64,000 nt of DNA, from positions 1 to 64,000 of the forward strand of contig JADNRX010000168.1 of NCBI GenBank assembly GCA_015501595.1, written 5' to 3'. This document shows, in pieces, positions 14,176 to 26,978 of the stretch (the first letter of the stretch is position 1; each line of letters begins with the position of its first letter). Position numbers and translations under genes: made by a program. This stretch comes from Hymenopellis radicata. Lineage: Eukaryota > Basidiomycota > Agaricomycetes > Agaricales > Physalacriaceae. The notes under the pieces were generated by a model. It was not told the DNA's origin, did no database searches, and worked only from the letters and a program-made list of their open reading frames with translations.

Positions 14176-17101
14176 GGGATGTTTTCTTTTGATATTCTCA
14201 TGGTGCATCACGATTCATACGCTACGCCCGCGCAGATAGGTATTTGGAATGCTCTAATATTTTGCTTTCTTTACACGGCAAACGTTCCGTTCCTGATGGC
14301 CGCTTGTCGCCGAGGTCTGACAGAGTGGTTGGCTTCTCTGTGATCAACGATCATTACTTCGCCCTTCACACTAAACCCACTCGAAGTGTATGGCCCCGCA
14401 ACTTTTTTCAATGGCCATCAATTGTTACATGACTATTAACTGCCAAGCCCTCCGAGCAGTTTTGGAATCAGAGTTGTCTTTCAAGGTGTCCGCAATCTTC
14501 GAGTTGACGTCTAGATGACCTCGTTCTTGTCCTGGAGACGACGTATCCTTCAGATGATAAATTCTGATTCGCTTCTCTGTCTTACGGTGATTTACGGTGA
14601 GTGCTTGTGACCATCGAGGGCCGTTAAGTCAAGAAAATGTGGTTCCACCGAGTATTTCCTCGCATGGACATATACCACACGATACACCAGACTGGGCGGC
14701 AGCCATTCACTTTCTTCAAGCCAGCGGCTACTAGATTCAGCATCCTACCTCGGATGGTACGCAATATGTATTGCAGCGGTCTTCGTCGGACGATTGGCTC
14801 GAATGTCGCAGTGTGCAGAGTTCTGGGTATGTTCGCGTATTGAAGTACGGCTATTACTCAAGGTAGCGGCTCTTCGCATTGTGCGTTGAATAATCCATGT
14901 CGCCTGCTGAGAGGTACGCCCAGTCATGGAAAGTCAGCAGTGTTTTTAAGAAGTCCCTCGCCTTTCGATAGTTAACAGATGGTCGCGCGTGAAGCATGTC
15001 ATTACTCCAAATAGCGACGGCATCTTTGATGAATGGGTGATATCTGTACGTGCCAGATATTATTGGGTCGCATTAAATCTGTCAATAGGAAACATTCTGA
15101 CAAACTCAATAATGTTCCGTCCTTCGAGATGCCTCACTTTGGGTATTGGATATCTTTTCGTAGCGGTGCCATTGGTCTCCAATCTGTGACCTGCTACAAT
15201 ACGTAGGTTCACCTTGAACCTTAGGTTGTTACTGGAGGCTGGTTGAACCCTGCTGGCCTTTGGGTTACCATTTGGTTGGTATATTCCCCGTTTGAGTTGC
15301 AACAAGACGCCGGTACGGTCTATTTATGGTCAACTACGTGTCCTGTGGTACTCCTCAGACCTATTTCGCCTCTTCTTTTTAGCAGGGCAGTCATCTGCGC
15401 AGCCAGAATACTTCAGGGGCCGCGAATGACTGCAAGATCATATCAACACTGATTCTGCCACCAACACGCCACAGTATGGTTTCAGCCCATTTTGCCGACC
15501 TAGAATACTGTACTAGACTGATGATCACAGTGGTGGCCGGAGCATCTCGAATAGTCTCCCCGGTCTGAACGTCGTGTCTCGCGGTAGCTGAAGCTTCAAT
15601 CTGATAATCAGAACGCGATGGGGGATATCGCTGCTTCGACATATACGGGTCGTGCGGAGCTTCTGGGTTTCTTCAATCATGGTACCTCGCGCGAGTCATT
15701 CGGTCATTCAATCATCTTCTCAACACTGATCTCGGTGTAATTCCAGTGATTTTGCGCATGTGGACCTATTCACTCTGACACTGCCCAAGCCCTGCATTTG
15801 TTTACTCGTGTCAAAGAAGAGAAGAACATTTTAGGCACATTTGACTTAACTCTCAAGGACTCGAGTGGCAGATCTCAGGTTATGGCCTTTCTAAAATGCC
15901 CACCGGCGGCCCGCACCCAGAGTAGGGCGCCATCGAGTGTTCTTCGGTCTACATTCAGCGCCAGCCTCTTCCCAAGTTCCGAGTCATTGAAGTCGCTATG
16001 GATATGGGAGTGTTCAACCCTGTTGCGGCACTTTGAGTTACGGCATTGCTGGGCACTAAACCTCCAGACCTCACAGCATTCTGTGTCGTGGCACGAAAAT
16101 GTGCGCAACGGACTGATCATCACTGGTAGCTCATCTTTCCTGCCACGGTCTCCTGGCCATGAAACGTCTAGCCGTACCTACTACTTGGAAGTATCCGCTA
16201 GAAGCTCGTTATCATCTTGTCATGATGAAGATCCCGCTTGACGTTTTCTCAATCACAATTTTAGCAGGAGGACATTCCGTGGATGTTCAGGGATCAACTT
16301 TTTGTGTTCTTGCACGATAGCCTCGGCGAATGGATGTCGACATCGCTCAAGCGCGCACTCTGAGTAGTATCGTCAATAGATTCACGTGATTTCACACTGA
16401 ACGCGACGGCGTTGCTGGATTTCCACACTTACTTCACCAGATTTCCCTGTGTCTTTCGGGGCACTTGATTCGCCTATGTAAATCCAAGCTCCCCGACGAA
16501 CCGCAGTACCATTAATAATAGAAACACTCTCCCTTCAAGGGCGGTTTACCACGAGCGCAACTATCGTCATTGCAGTAGGTATCCTCAGTAGTCAAATTTC
16601 TCCGCCATCATCGCCGACCTACACTTGTGAAAACGGACACAACACGGGCAACGCGTACGGATAAGAATTGTCCTATTGGATTGAAAGTCCGGGGTAACTG
16701 GAGACGCGCCTCGGACATTCACCGTCGGGTGTCGTACCCAACGTTTCAATGACCGGCCTTCGAAAGGGCGGGTGAGAATTGGCGATACGACATTCGAGCA
16801 TCGGGAGTCCGTGGACCTGCCGCGTCCGCCGGTGTTCCAGAGGTCGAGTAAATCATGAAAGAAGTGTGACACCATATGTCTATTGAGGTCATCAGAATTC
16901 GAAGTTGGGCGGACTTCAGAGTGATCATGTAGAATGGAGCTGAGGGTAGACCGCGTTCAACGCTCAATCGATATCCAAAGAGGACTCAAGTTACTTAAGC
17001 AGTTCGAACAAGTCTTCATCGAGTGTACAGTTCTATTGCAAGAAGCTACAATTCAAAAATCTATCATCTTGTCTGCTTGCTGTCTAGTACTTTTCTATAG
17101 T
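14176..17101. other. gene-poor stretch, no supportable gene
   Basis: Nearly 3 kb with only short, stop-broken frames. The longest (15798-16241, +, 147 codons) has no recognisable domain and uneven composition. Nothing resembles a transposase or a reverse transcriptase, and no long direct or inverted repeats were noticed. It may be decayed coding DNA; spliced exons of a divergent gene cannot be excluded. Confidence 0.4.
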
Positions 17102-18692
17102 CTACGACTTCAACGGAGCCAGCTGCCTGGCAGCGACCCCATCTCTGTTCTTGTAGAACACAACGTCGCCTTCGTCTTCGATGAAGCAGCACTGCGTGAA
17201 AGTCCTGTACAGTGCACGGAAAGAATTGGTGCGATCGTAGTTGTAAGCCCCAAGTTCGCCCTTTTCTTTCAATGCCTTTTTGATACACTCCGTCACGTAT
17301 GGCTGGTTCCAGAACGGGATTTCCGAGAAAAGGTGATCTATGGGGTGACAATCAGTTCTGGACGAGACACAAGAAGTTTGAGCGTACGAGCAACATGGTC
17401 GTGGCTCACGTTGCACATTACAGCCCTCTACAAGGAGATTTAGCCGGCATGTGATGCGACAGAGTCCTTGGACCTACCCCAATCCATCCGTAGAGCGGGC
17501 GGTCCTCAGTGGACAAGGCTCCACGAACAAATGTCCACGTGTTCGCTCTGTAGTAGGGCAAATCGCCGCAATGGTGGAGATAAGTAAGCAGGACGATATG
17601 ATGGTTGGCTAGAATATATGGAACGAAGTAGACCTTCAGGAAGGCCGCGATCCCTACATGGCGAGTCCATTGCCCTAGTATGAATAACATAACGATGATG
17701 CCTATATCCGAGGCTATGATTCCATTACGATGTTTGGGTTTGAACAGAGGTGATGAAGGCATGAAGTGGTTGGCGGTCCCCGGCGGGTACTGTAGCATTG
17801 AGGACGCGTCAAAGTGCCGAACAAGAGAGCAAAAGAATGCAAATTCACCTTCAAGTTTCCCATTGAGTTTCTGACGAGGTATGTCTGCCACCCAATGGCT
17901 TGCATGGAGAACATGCGAATCATGTTGTAGAACGGCGCGTCTGAAAATAGCTCGTGAGGGTCGATAGTACCGTCCTTGCGGCCAGAGGGTAGGTATCCGA
18001 CTTGCTCGCCGTCCTCCAGTTCTTCGTCTGCCCCATCCCGAGTCGAGAGCGGGTGAAGATTATGTTCTGAGCGCGTACGAGGTACGAAATTCTCTTCACG
18101 TTCGACGCTCATGGTAGCTTTGTGATGCTTGCGATCTGTCATTTTTTGTTATTTTGAGACCGCTCATGATCGATACTACTTACGCGATTCACGCCACGCG
18201 TAATAGGGCGCTAGTATGGCGATGTGCAGGCAGAAACCGAGGACGTGATTGAGCAATCTTTCAAGAGGTCAGGACGGCTAATACACAAGCAATGAACACA
18301 AACTTGGAGTTGGTTAATCCACCATGCCCCGCCTCATGGGCAAGACACCACCAACCACCAAGAACAAGGCCTTGAGTCCACCAGTACGTTGCCCAAAGAC
18401 CCCATACACCAACAGTGCCGACATAAGGAGCGGCGAGGGGGATGAAGGGAGTGAGTTTATAGACGACGTAGGCCGAGAGAACAGCGCGCGTGACGTAGAA
18501 CAGGCCCCAGAACGTGCTTTTCTTGAAGAGCTCGGGGGGAACAGCGGCACGAATCTCAGCAATGGTAATGTTAGGTACGACAAAGGGAGTCCTCTTCCGC
18601 TCAAGGTACTCCGACGAGTCGCTGAGGGAGAACCAGTGCTTGTCGATTCCCAGGTCAAAGAGCGGGGTGAGCTTAGAGTTGGAGGCGGGCAT
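17102..18692 (-). CDS. delta-12 (oleate) fatty acid desaturase, copy A
   Basis: Membrane-bound ER desaturase of about 440 residues, starting MPASNSKLTPL. All three histidine boxes are intact: HEAGHG near residue 125, SHRKHHK restored across the intron at about 18139-18184, and HVAHHLFSEIPFWNQP restored across the intron at about 17342-17390. Hydrophobic pairs surround the boxes (TFWGLFYVTRAVLSAYVVY and IIVMLFILG). It should introduce the delta-12 double bond into oleate using cytochrome b5 electrons. The C-terminus ends FIEDEGDVVFYKNRDGVA..LKS. It lies head to head with copy B. The middle loop carries an acidic insert (GADEELEDGEQ) absent from copy B, so the two are diverged paralogues. Confidence 0.92.
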
Positions 18693-19015
18693 CAGTCAGA
18701 CAGAGGAAACGTCCATGACGCCATGCCACATTCTTTAAAGGAGACATTTACCGGAGTGAGATACAAGCATAAGGAAAAGTATGAGCGTGACTGTCAACGG
18801 TGATTTTGATTCCACGGAGTGTCAGGGGACTTGGTCCGGATTTTCAACCGGATTTGGGTTACAACTCATCTTGTTCAAGTCCATGATGATCTCAGAAGAG
18901 ATCTCGATTTGCGCGCCCGGAGACGCGTTATCGTCAGACTGGGGTGGTTTACAAAGCATATCGGCACTCTATGCATATATAAGACCTCTTGCGCTGAACT
19001 TTCTTCTCAATCCCC
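18693..19015. promoter_or_regulatory. shared promoter of the desaturase pair
   Basis: A 323-bp region between the two divergent desaturase start codons, which must carry both promoters. On the copy B side TATATAA at 18976-18982 lies 34 bp before its ATG. No equally clear TATA is seen for copy A. Confidence 0.6.
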
Positions 19016-20500
19016 ATGGCTAGCGCTACTGTGATTACCACGCCCACTGTCGGGAACAAGTCCGCTGGCGTCGTCCAGGACAAATCCACTCTGCCTATTT
19101 TCCAGCCTCTGCCGTATTCTCTTGCCCAGATTCGAGAGGCCATCCCACCAGAGTTTTTCGTCCGCAATACGGCGCTGGGTCTCTCTTACCTCGCTCGTGA
19201 TTTGGTGATTGCGACGTTTCTCTGGACTGTAGCGACCTACATACCAACTGTACCTAATGCGGTTGTGCGTGGCGTCGCATGGATCACCTACTGGTGGTTT
19301 CAAGGACTCACATTGACGGGCATCTGGGTAATCGGTCATGAATGTGGCCACGGCGCCTTTAGTCCTTACAGTTGGGTCAATGATATCATTGGGTTCATAA
19401 CGCACACCGCTCTCTGGACGCCATTTTTCAGCTGGGCGCGTCCGATCTCTTCTGGTCTTAACTTGAACTAACGGTCCCATAGAAGATTTCTCATCATCGC
19501 CACCACATGAATCACGCTAGTATGGAGCGCGATGAGGTCTATGTACCCAAGACTCGGTCAGTTCTTGGGTTGCCCTCCAAGGAGTACGAGCAAGAACACG
19601 GCATTGACTGGGATGAATACTTCGGGGACACTCCAATCTACACTATGTTCATGCTTGTTCGTCAACAACTCCTGGCCTTCCCGGCCTACTTGCGTGAGGA
19701 AAATGATCCTCGTCGTTCGATTGTTATTGACTTCGACTTGGTTTAGTCTTCAATGTTTCCGGTAATCCGCGTTATCCAAAGTACACCAATCATTTCCGAC
19801 CTTCCAATTCGGTCCTTTTCCATCGTATGTTTTTGTAGCCCTTATTTCGTGACGTGTCTTGATAGCTCTTCCTTGTAGCATCGCAGCGTTTTGCGGTAAT
19901 CACGAGTAACATCGGTATTTCCGCGATGGTCTTCGCCGTGAGCGCTGCTTCTCGTACGTGCGGGTGGTGGAATGTCATCGCATTTTACGGAATTCCCTGG
20001 TTGTGTGTCACTCACTGGTGTATGTTTCTCCTTCCCGTGTCTGCTGGCAGTCCTTAACAGTTCTGACAGTCATCATGATAACATACCTCCATCATACGGA
20101 CCCCACTATTCCGCACTATCGCGGATCATCCTGGTAAGTAGACTCCACCTCTGTGTTAGCACTCTATTTAGCGTATTCTAGGTCGTTCGCTCGTGGGGCC
20201 GCCGCCACCGTTGACCGCCCATTCCTTGGCTGGCAAGGCCGTTTCTTCCTCCACGATGTTGCCCATTACCACGTCGTTCACCACTTCTTCCCGAAAATGC
20301 CCTTCTATCACGGTCCTGCTGCCACTGCTCATCTTCGCGCCTTCATCGGAGACCACTACAAGTCCTCCGATGAAAACATCTGGACGGCCTTATGGAGCTC
20401 ATATAACAAGTGTCAGTTTGTTGAAGACGAAGGGGAGGTCCTGTTCTACCGTGATAAGAAAGGTGTTGCTTATGTGCGCGCTGAAGATGAAAAAGAGTAG
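19016..20500 (+). CDS. delta-12 (oleate) fatty acid desaturase, copy B
   Basis: Second delta-12 desaturase, starting MASATVITTPTVGNK. Boxes: HECGHG in GIWVIGHECGHGAFS; HHRHHMNH directly after the first intron (acceptor near 19480); HYHVVHHFFPKMPFYHGP near the C-terminus. It ends CQFVEDEGEVLFYRDKKGVAY. At least five introns (for example 19718-19746, 20021-20065 and 20130-20180) break the middle of the gene. Same predicted reaction as copy A. Box 2 differs between the paralogues (HHRHH here, HRKHH in copy A), and the loop between boxes 1 and 2 is shorter here. Confidence 0.92.
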
Positions 20501-22860
20501 GTACAAGGGTTTGTTCGCGTCGTCGTGCCCATTAGATGTATTCTTCTGAAGAGAGTATCCATTTCTTGTATTTTGTAGTCATAAAGACTGGCGTAGAATG
20601 AATGCAAAGTTGATTAGATCACGAGTGCGTGTTGAAGTGGTCGTCCTCGGGCTCGGTCACCGTTATACTATTTCTACTCGTAGGGTGCGACAATCAGGCA
20701 CCTGTCACATACATTCGCCTACAGTCTATTACGGGATATATGGGAGCATGAATGCGTCTACTTACTCGGCAAATATCACGTGGACATGGATAGTTGGACG
20801 CCGACATGGTTACAAGTGCGGAAAAACGGATGGATGAATTTCTTTATGGTTTAGCGAGTATATGGACATCAACATAGAAAAATTCATTACGCGTCAGCTG
20901 CCAAAAGGTCCTCAGTACTAGTGGCGCACGCTACACCTGATCGGCACCAAATGATAATTGGAGGCGGCCACAAATCAAAGGACATGTCGCGCAACTCTTA
21001 GTCGACATGCAAGGACCCCGATACCTCGCCTGGTTCTGACTGGATAAAGCTGTCTTCTCGTTTATCGTCGATTTAATAATTCACCGAGCAGGAAGCAAAA
21101 AAGACAGAGTACCCTCAAAGGCGAAGCAAGCAGTTCAACGTCGCTTACTAGATTACATGGGCGAAAGCTATTCGCGTTGATTATCGTTCGACAACCACGG
21201 ACGGCAATGGCCTCCGTGTGCAAACTCCGTCAGAGTGTGTTTGGGCCTGGATACCAAGTAAGTTAACTTCCAGGCAGCGTGACAGAGTACTTATCATTTT
21301 TGCCGATACTCAAGCGCTAGTTAATTCCGAAAGGATAAGGGCATTGAAAGGTGGCCGTGTGATAACTGCCATGAAACGGAGCATGAAGCACCTCAAACAA
21401 TTATGCCATCATTCCGTCCTACAAGGCCATTTGTACGTCCTGACCGTCGCGTCCGTCGTCTTCCTTCATGCCGTCGCCACCGTAAAGAAGACTAAAGGAA
21501 AGTTGGCCGAATATGACAGAGATTGTATGCAGATCACACAGTAAGAGGATCCAGGAGATTCCGATTTCGGCCGCGTTTCCGAAAATGTGCGCGTGTAGTA
21601 ACCGACTGGCGGACGGTCGTCGGTCCGTTGAAGATCCAGCATCCAGTAAACCGCCAGTGTTACGTTGAGGTTGGAGCTAAGCCGATAGATATGGAGCTAA
21701 GACAAAATTAGCGTAGTCCGTAGGAGGTTTAGGCGACTACGGACCTCGGGTTTTGCTGCTAATCATTCAGTAGCGTCGGAGCTACGACGCCACAGAAATT
21801 AAGATATATGGATCCAAATTCAGTATTCCAACAGACACAGCATCAGGATAGACAGTAGCCGTTTCCCCAATGAGAATCAGTGTATCATAATCCGCGCCCA
21901 ACGGTAGAGATGACGAGGATATCGGTAGACTAAGCATGCCAGAGACTGAAAGCAGTTCATGGACTGAACACGGCGCCATTTCGAAGAGAAGGTCATGACC
22001 CGCCGACGTACAAGGACTGCCGTGTCTGGCAGGAGGATCTGCCTGTCATTGACGTTCCTCTGGTTTTGCGCTTTGCACCTCCATTCTCGAGAATGATACG
22101 TACAGGAATTGGATCCCGCAAGTGTCAGGTGGGGATTCGCATCAATGGAGAATCGCATCTGAATGTCAGCCACTCTAGGCGTTCGAGTCAAATTTCAGGC
22201 TAAACTTGACGTGCTACTGGGAAGACTCAAAGACAGACCTGCTTTCAGATATATACCAGTCACACCAGAGTCTATAAGTGGTCAGATAATATTCGAGAAT
22301 CCAGATGGGGCAGAGTGGGAATTCGAGTGTTCGTTGCCTTGCATCATGCAATGAGCGTTTTTGACGGATTGGAAACCATGAGAAAGGCCCGTATCGGAGT
22401 CTTTTGGATATCTAGAAGAGTATAAAGCGTGTCAAATGTAACACATGTGTTGCGGAATTACCGTACATTTGTGAGGACGGACGACGACCCGTCGACCATG
22501 GTGAAAGGACGACAGGATCCAAACGTTCCCACGATCAACAAAGCGGAATTTGCCGGTCAAGCTTCAACGCGTCGTTCCACGTCCTGAACAAAACCGTTTG
22601 ACAGTGTTCACATTTCTTATTCTGATACTTCATGGCTTATTTCTCATCTGATGCGCTCTCAGGCGCGTCGCCAAAGATATGCAACTTGCTCCATCGATTT
22701 CTATTCAATAGCGGCCCAGACTCTTTGGCATCATCCACCTGACTGACCGACTGACCTTCTGAGCCTCAATTTCCCACCTTTAAGAAGGCTGTGGGGTGCC
22801 TTCCAACTGCCATCACCCCCTCATCCTCGCACCCTGTACACCAAAGGAGTCGTACCCAAC
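20501..22860. other. gene-poor stretch upstream of COX7C-type gene
   Basis: About 2.4 kb without a supportable gene. Open frames such as 21218-21544 (+) and 21782-21979 (-) have no family features. The minus-strand frame near 21782-22000 reads smoothly but matches nothing I know. The last few hundred bases should be the promoter of the small oxidase-subunit gene. Confidence 0.4.
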
Positions 22861-23158
22861 ATGAAGCCTTCATTTGCTCCTCGCAGTGTGCAACCGCACG
22901 CAGCCACGGTCACCACTGTAGCTCTACGTTCTCCGAGTTCGAGTACCTCGAGCTGATTAATGATTCAGCATCTGCCCTTCCAGTATAGCAACAAATCGGC
23001 TTTCCTCAAGTACAAGCTCATTCCCTTCATGGCCATCAGCTTTGGAATTCCCTGGTTGGCTATTGGCTGGAGGTGGTCAGTGACTGTCGACACCCTCTAT
23101 GATGGCTCGCAGCTCACTGTGGCACAGGTACCGTCCCGGCGGCATGAAGAACCCTTGA
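22861..23158 (+). CDS. cytochrome c oxidase small subunit, COX7C/Cox8 type
   Basis: Tiny three-exon gene encoding 61 residues: exons 22861-22908, 22969-23075 and 23128-23158, with introns of 60 and 52 nt that are GT..AG and keep phase. The N-terminus MKPSFAPRSVQPHAAT is Arg/Ser-rich like a mitochondrial presequence. The mature part HLPFQYSNKSAFLKYKLIPF leads into one membrane helix, MAISFGIPWLAIGWRW, and ends YRPGGMKNP. This matches the plan of mammalian COX7C and yeast Cox8 (NLPF..NK...., then a single helix with G.A.PF). Predicted nuclear-encoded structural subunit of complex IV in the inner membrane. Exon 1 is the least certain part. Confidence 0.75.
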
Positions 23159-25434
23159 ATGAAGGGCCGCCAAATTGCTCTGCTCAACCTCATCGGCAAT
23201 GGTTTAATCATCTATAGACTGATTGAATCCACTATCCTACGCGCCAAGTTCCATGTACTACAACCCATTTCTTGTCATTTATTATCTCCACATCCTGTAC
23301 ATGTCAAGATGCGTCTGTCAGCTGAAATATCACGTAAACTTTTAACCGAACTGCGTCATCCCTACTCTCAACGCTTCAATGTCATTCTGCTTCAACCAAC
23401 GCGATATTCGGGACAGGCGCCTGGAAAAGTCAAGCGATAAGCGCATTCTCAGTATTGTCTCCGCGTGGATTCGACAAATACATTCGGATCCGGAACGTAA
23501 CTATCTCACTCTTACCGGAACCGTGAACACCATCGACATGACCTTGGAGTAGTCTCAGCTCTAGACTTGTTTCTGATGCTGGAAGACGCCTGTATGTCTA
23601 CATGGGTATCTGCGTTCTGGAATTGTCGTCGCGAGCTCATACGTACGAGGTACGCGTTTCTGGACTAGCAGCGCCGTTCGAGACATTCAAACAAGAGGTA
23701 ACTTATTTCTCTAAGAAAATCATCTCGTCAGCTTTTGATAATATTTACAAATACAGCTTTTGCCGAACTACGTCCGACATACGAGGACGCCACTGGATGA
23801 CTTTCCGTAACGTCTGGAGAGCTAGAATAAATTTCAGATGCCTAGCAACGGCCTAGAGAGGAAGGTGGCCGAGCCGGCCCGCGCCACGGCTGCAGGGCCA
23901 GGATATCATCAACCAAGTTCACGTCGTTCCAAATGTTCAATCTGGAGGAGGGGTCTGACCCCTCCTCCAGAATTCAAGCTATCAAAATTAATGTTCCAAA
24001 CCCCGTTGCTAGGGTCCTCTTGTGTTCATCGTTCGTCCACGACGTGTCTTCCCACCAGCAACACTTCGAAAAGTGGTGCCATTCAATGGCATGAAGTAAA
24101 TAATGCTCAGAATCAATGCTGGAGGTCCGCAAATGTGAGGATGAGGAGTTACCTTATGGGGACACACCTCGGCATCGTCGCCGCAGTAAACTGGAATCTA
24201 ATAACGCTTTTAAGCAGACACGCGTTACGGGACTGAAAGCAAAATATCGAAGTGGCGGAGTTTTCAATGCTACAAGGTTTATTGGGCGAATTATTGCGAA
24301 TAAACGTTACGGAAAGTCATCCACTGATACAATACCGTCAAACAAATTGTTTTGCCGTTCTACATCTTCCAATACTCCACACTGGCAACCGCTCGTTTCA
24401 AACGGGAACTCCCCTTTCCACGATTCGACATCACTCTTACTCTCCAGCAACGCCGACTTGAGGTCTTGCATGATCTCGAGCGCGGCCAGTCGATCACATT
24501 CGATCTGCTCTTTCGAGCTCTAGAAATAACTTGAGCGTCGTCTCCCTGGATAGAAGGAGGGCCTATACCTGGATAGCCTGACTAATATCGGTATCGAGCT
24601 CCGTAAGGGCTCTAGCCATGGTCGCCGTCTTTGGTCCACCGAAGGCCGACACTCAGGCGCACCATCCCTGTCAAGACGCGCAGACCAGAAAAGGCAAGAC
24701 CCGCCCCGTAAAAACAGCGAGCTTGCGCCAGCGTCCTTCGAAATAACTCAGTCGGACGCGCTAGGTTCTCCTCTTCAGGATACTCCTCAAAAATGCCGTC
24801 GGGGATCGCATGGTTGGCGGCGCCTGATTGAAGCATGCGTTCTTCGAGCGGCGGACGTGAACGTGGAGCCAATGTTCGGAATTCCAGAAGCAAGAAGACC
24901 TCGGACTATTGAGCGCAGGCTATCATTTTGCGGTTTGATAAGCAGAGTGAGAATGTATGGAAACGCTGTAGTACTCACTCGTCGACCTGGGCATTCGCAA
25001 TGAAAGTGTCCACCATCAGATTCCTACAAAGCGTGCGTGAGTACCTCCAGAGTGTTTTCTACGATAGTGAGATATATTTACACATGACCCAGCGCTGGAC
25101 GACCACCGTGCGGGGTAGAATACGCTTCTGGGGCCGGCATTACTCTTTGGTGGCTCTATCGATCTGCCCTTGCGGCGATTTATCTTTATAGCTCTGCGAT
25201 ATTAATGTTCTCATGGGACAACCGTCAGGCCCGGTGTCCAGCGCTGCCAAAAGGAATTGTATATGATCCCGCGGACAGGTTGGACGCGAAACGGCGACTA
25301 TTGTATTCGCCGTCCTTCGGAAATGGTTCAAAGTGCCTCTTCAGATACCGGAAAGCCTCAGTCCCTTGATCAGACCCTAAACTTTTGCATGTGATGCTAT
25401 TCATGCTGTCGTCGTCGCTCGTCGTTTAAAAAGG
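23159..25434. other. gene-poor stretch with a perfect palindrome
   Basis: No supportable gene over 2.3 kb. Several short frames read smoothly (23340-23530 +, 24250-24530 +, 24612-24893 -) but are broken by stops and show no domain. It contains the palindrome at 23941-23971. The right end is the promoter of the aldo/keto reductase. Confidence 0.4.
23941..23971. repeat. perfect 31-bp palindrome
   Basis: Two 15-base arms, TCTGGAGGAGGGGTC and its exact complement, around a single T. In single strand or RNA it would form a very stable GC-rich hairpin. No gene ends nearby, so a terminator role is not supported. Confidence 0.85.
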
Positions 25435-26978
25435 ATGAAGGTGGGAACACCTGATGCCTCTCGCAACTTGTCTCTGTCCATGGCAGCGAATAATCACACC
25501 TCAGTCGAAACTTTTCAGCTCGGTCCGTTCGTCGTCCCTCGCATATGGACGGGATTGTGGCAGCTTTCGAGTAGTGCTTGGGGAAGCCCTTCCGTCTCGC
25601 AGATACGGCAAGGCATGAAGCGCCACGTCGAGCGGGGCTACACTTCTTTTGGTAGGACTCGACTTTCAAGTGTTTCTCAGCTCAACGTCACTTCACAGAC
25701 ATGGTGCGTTATCTTTCCATTCTCCGGGCAGCTTCTCACCGATTTGTATTATAGGGTACCCTTGTTCTCTTTTCGTGTTTTCATTCGCTCACTTGCGCGA
25801 AGCGGACCATTATGGAAGCGCTGAAATCATCTTCGTATGTCAATGTTCGCTTACATGTACAAGCCGCCCTAATAGGTCTTTCATTAGGGCCAATTCAAAG
25901 GAAGTCTTTCAGATGCGTCATGCGTCATAGGTGCGACAAAGTGGTGTGTATTCAAGAACATTTCGCCGACGCGCGAAGTGGTCGAGGCGGCAGTTCGAGA
26001 ACGACTGGATCGCATGCAAACTCGGCGCATAGATCTTCTCCAGGTCAGTGGTCTGACCGCGCAAACAGATCATTCAAACTTTCCGAATTAGTTCCATTGG
26101 CAAATGTACGAAAATAAGGGCTATCTCACGGCTCTTCAGGAGCTGGAGCAGCTAAGGCACGAAGGCTTGATTGCCGCCATAGGCTTGTGCAATTTCGACT
26201 CGATCCGGACGGACGAAATCTGTACACAGTTAGGCCCGGGGGTTGTTGTATCCAACCAAGTACAGGTCTGGATGCGTTCATTCTCTGCAGGAAATTCTCT
26301 GGTGGCTAACGTGCGTGTGTAGTTCTCCCTGATTGATACCAGGCCGCTCCATGGGATGTCTGATGTCTGCATGAGACATCAGCTTAAGCTCTTGACATAT
26401 GGGACGCTTGTTCGTATTCTACTTGAACTCTGATGTGATGCATCCGCTCACCTGGGACCCGATGTCCAGTGTGGGGGCTTCCTCTCAGATCAGTGGTTCC
26501 ATCAGCCGGAACCAGACGCGTATACAGCACATCTAACTCCGTCTCAGAGGAAGGCAAGGGTTTCTCCTTTGTCGAAAGGAAAGGCTGTTCCACTGATTTC
26601 AGAGCAGTATCTGGACATGATTAAAGCATGGGGTAACTGGAAGCTATTCCAGAAACTTCTTGCCCTGTTGCGCGTTATAGGCGACCGGCACGGAGGACTG
26701 AGCATTGCGAACATCGCCACTCGATGGGTGCTAGACCATGAATTTGTCGGCGCGGTCATCATCGGTAGGGCATTGCTCTCTTTACTTGGTCACCTACTAC
26801 GACATTGTTTACCTCAGGTGCGCGTCTGGGCCTTTCTGAGCACTCGGATGATAATCTGAAAGTCTTCGGATGGTCGTTGACGGACGATGACCGCGAAGAG
26901 ATAGAATCGGTTTTGAGTCTCTCGAAAGGTCGGAAGATTATCACCACCATCGGTGATTGTGGTGCAGAGTACCGTTAG
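25435..26978 (+). CDS. aldo/keto reductase
   Basis: NAD(P)H-dependent oxidoreductase of about 390 residues in six or more exons. Visible parts: FVVPRIWTGLWQLSSSAWG (first strand), GYTSF.DMADHYGSAE (catalytic Asp and Tyr, with Tyr in ADHYG), VIGATKWCVF (catalytic Lys region), RRIDLLQFHWQMY (catalytic His in FHW), LIAAIGLCNFDS, VVVSNQVQFSLID and a C-terminal IANIATRWVLDHEFVGAVIIG..GLSEHSDDN cofactor site. Introns at 26044-26091, 26269-26321 and 26766-26818 splice well. The join between DM (about 25705) and ADHYG (about 25804) does not fit a standard border, so a short exon or sequence error may be there. ATGs at 25435 and 25480 are both possible starts. Confidence 0.85.

Noticed and set aside
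15798..16241. Plus-strand frame of 147 codons in a gene-poor region
   Set aside because: No motif in any frame that holds; a vague resemblance to CHAT-domain HLSCHG was seen in another frame but is broken by stops.
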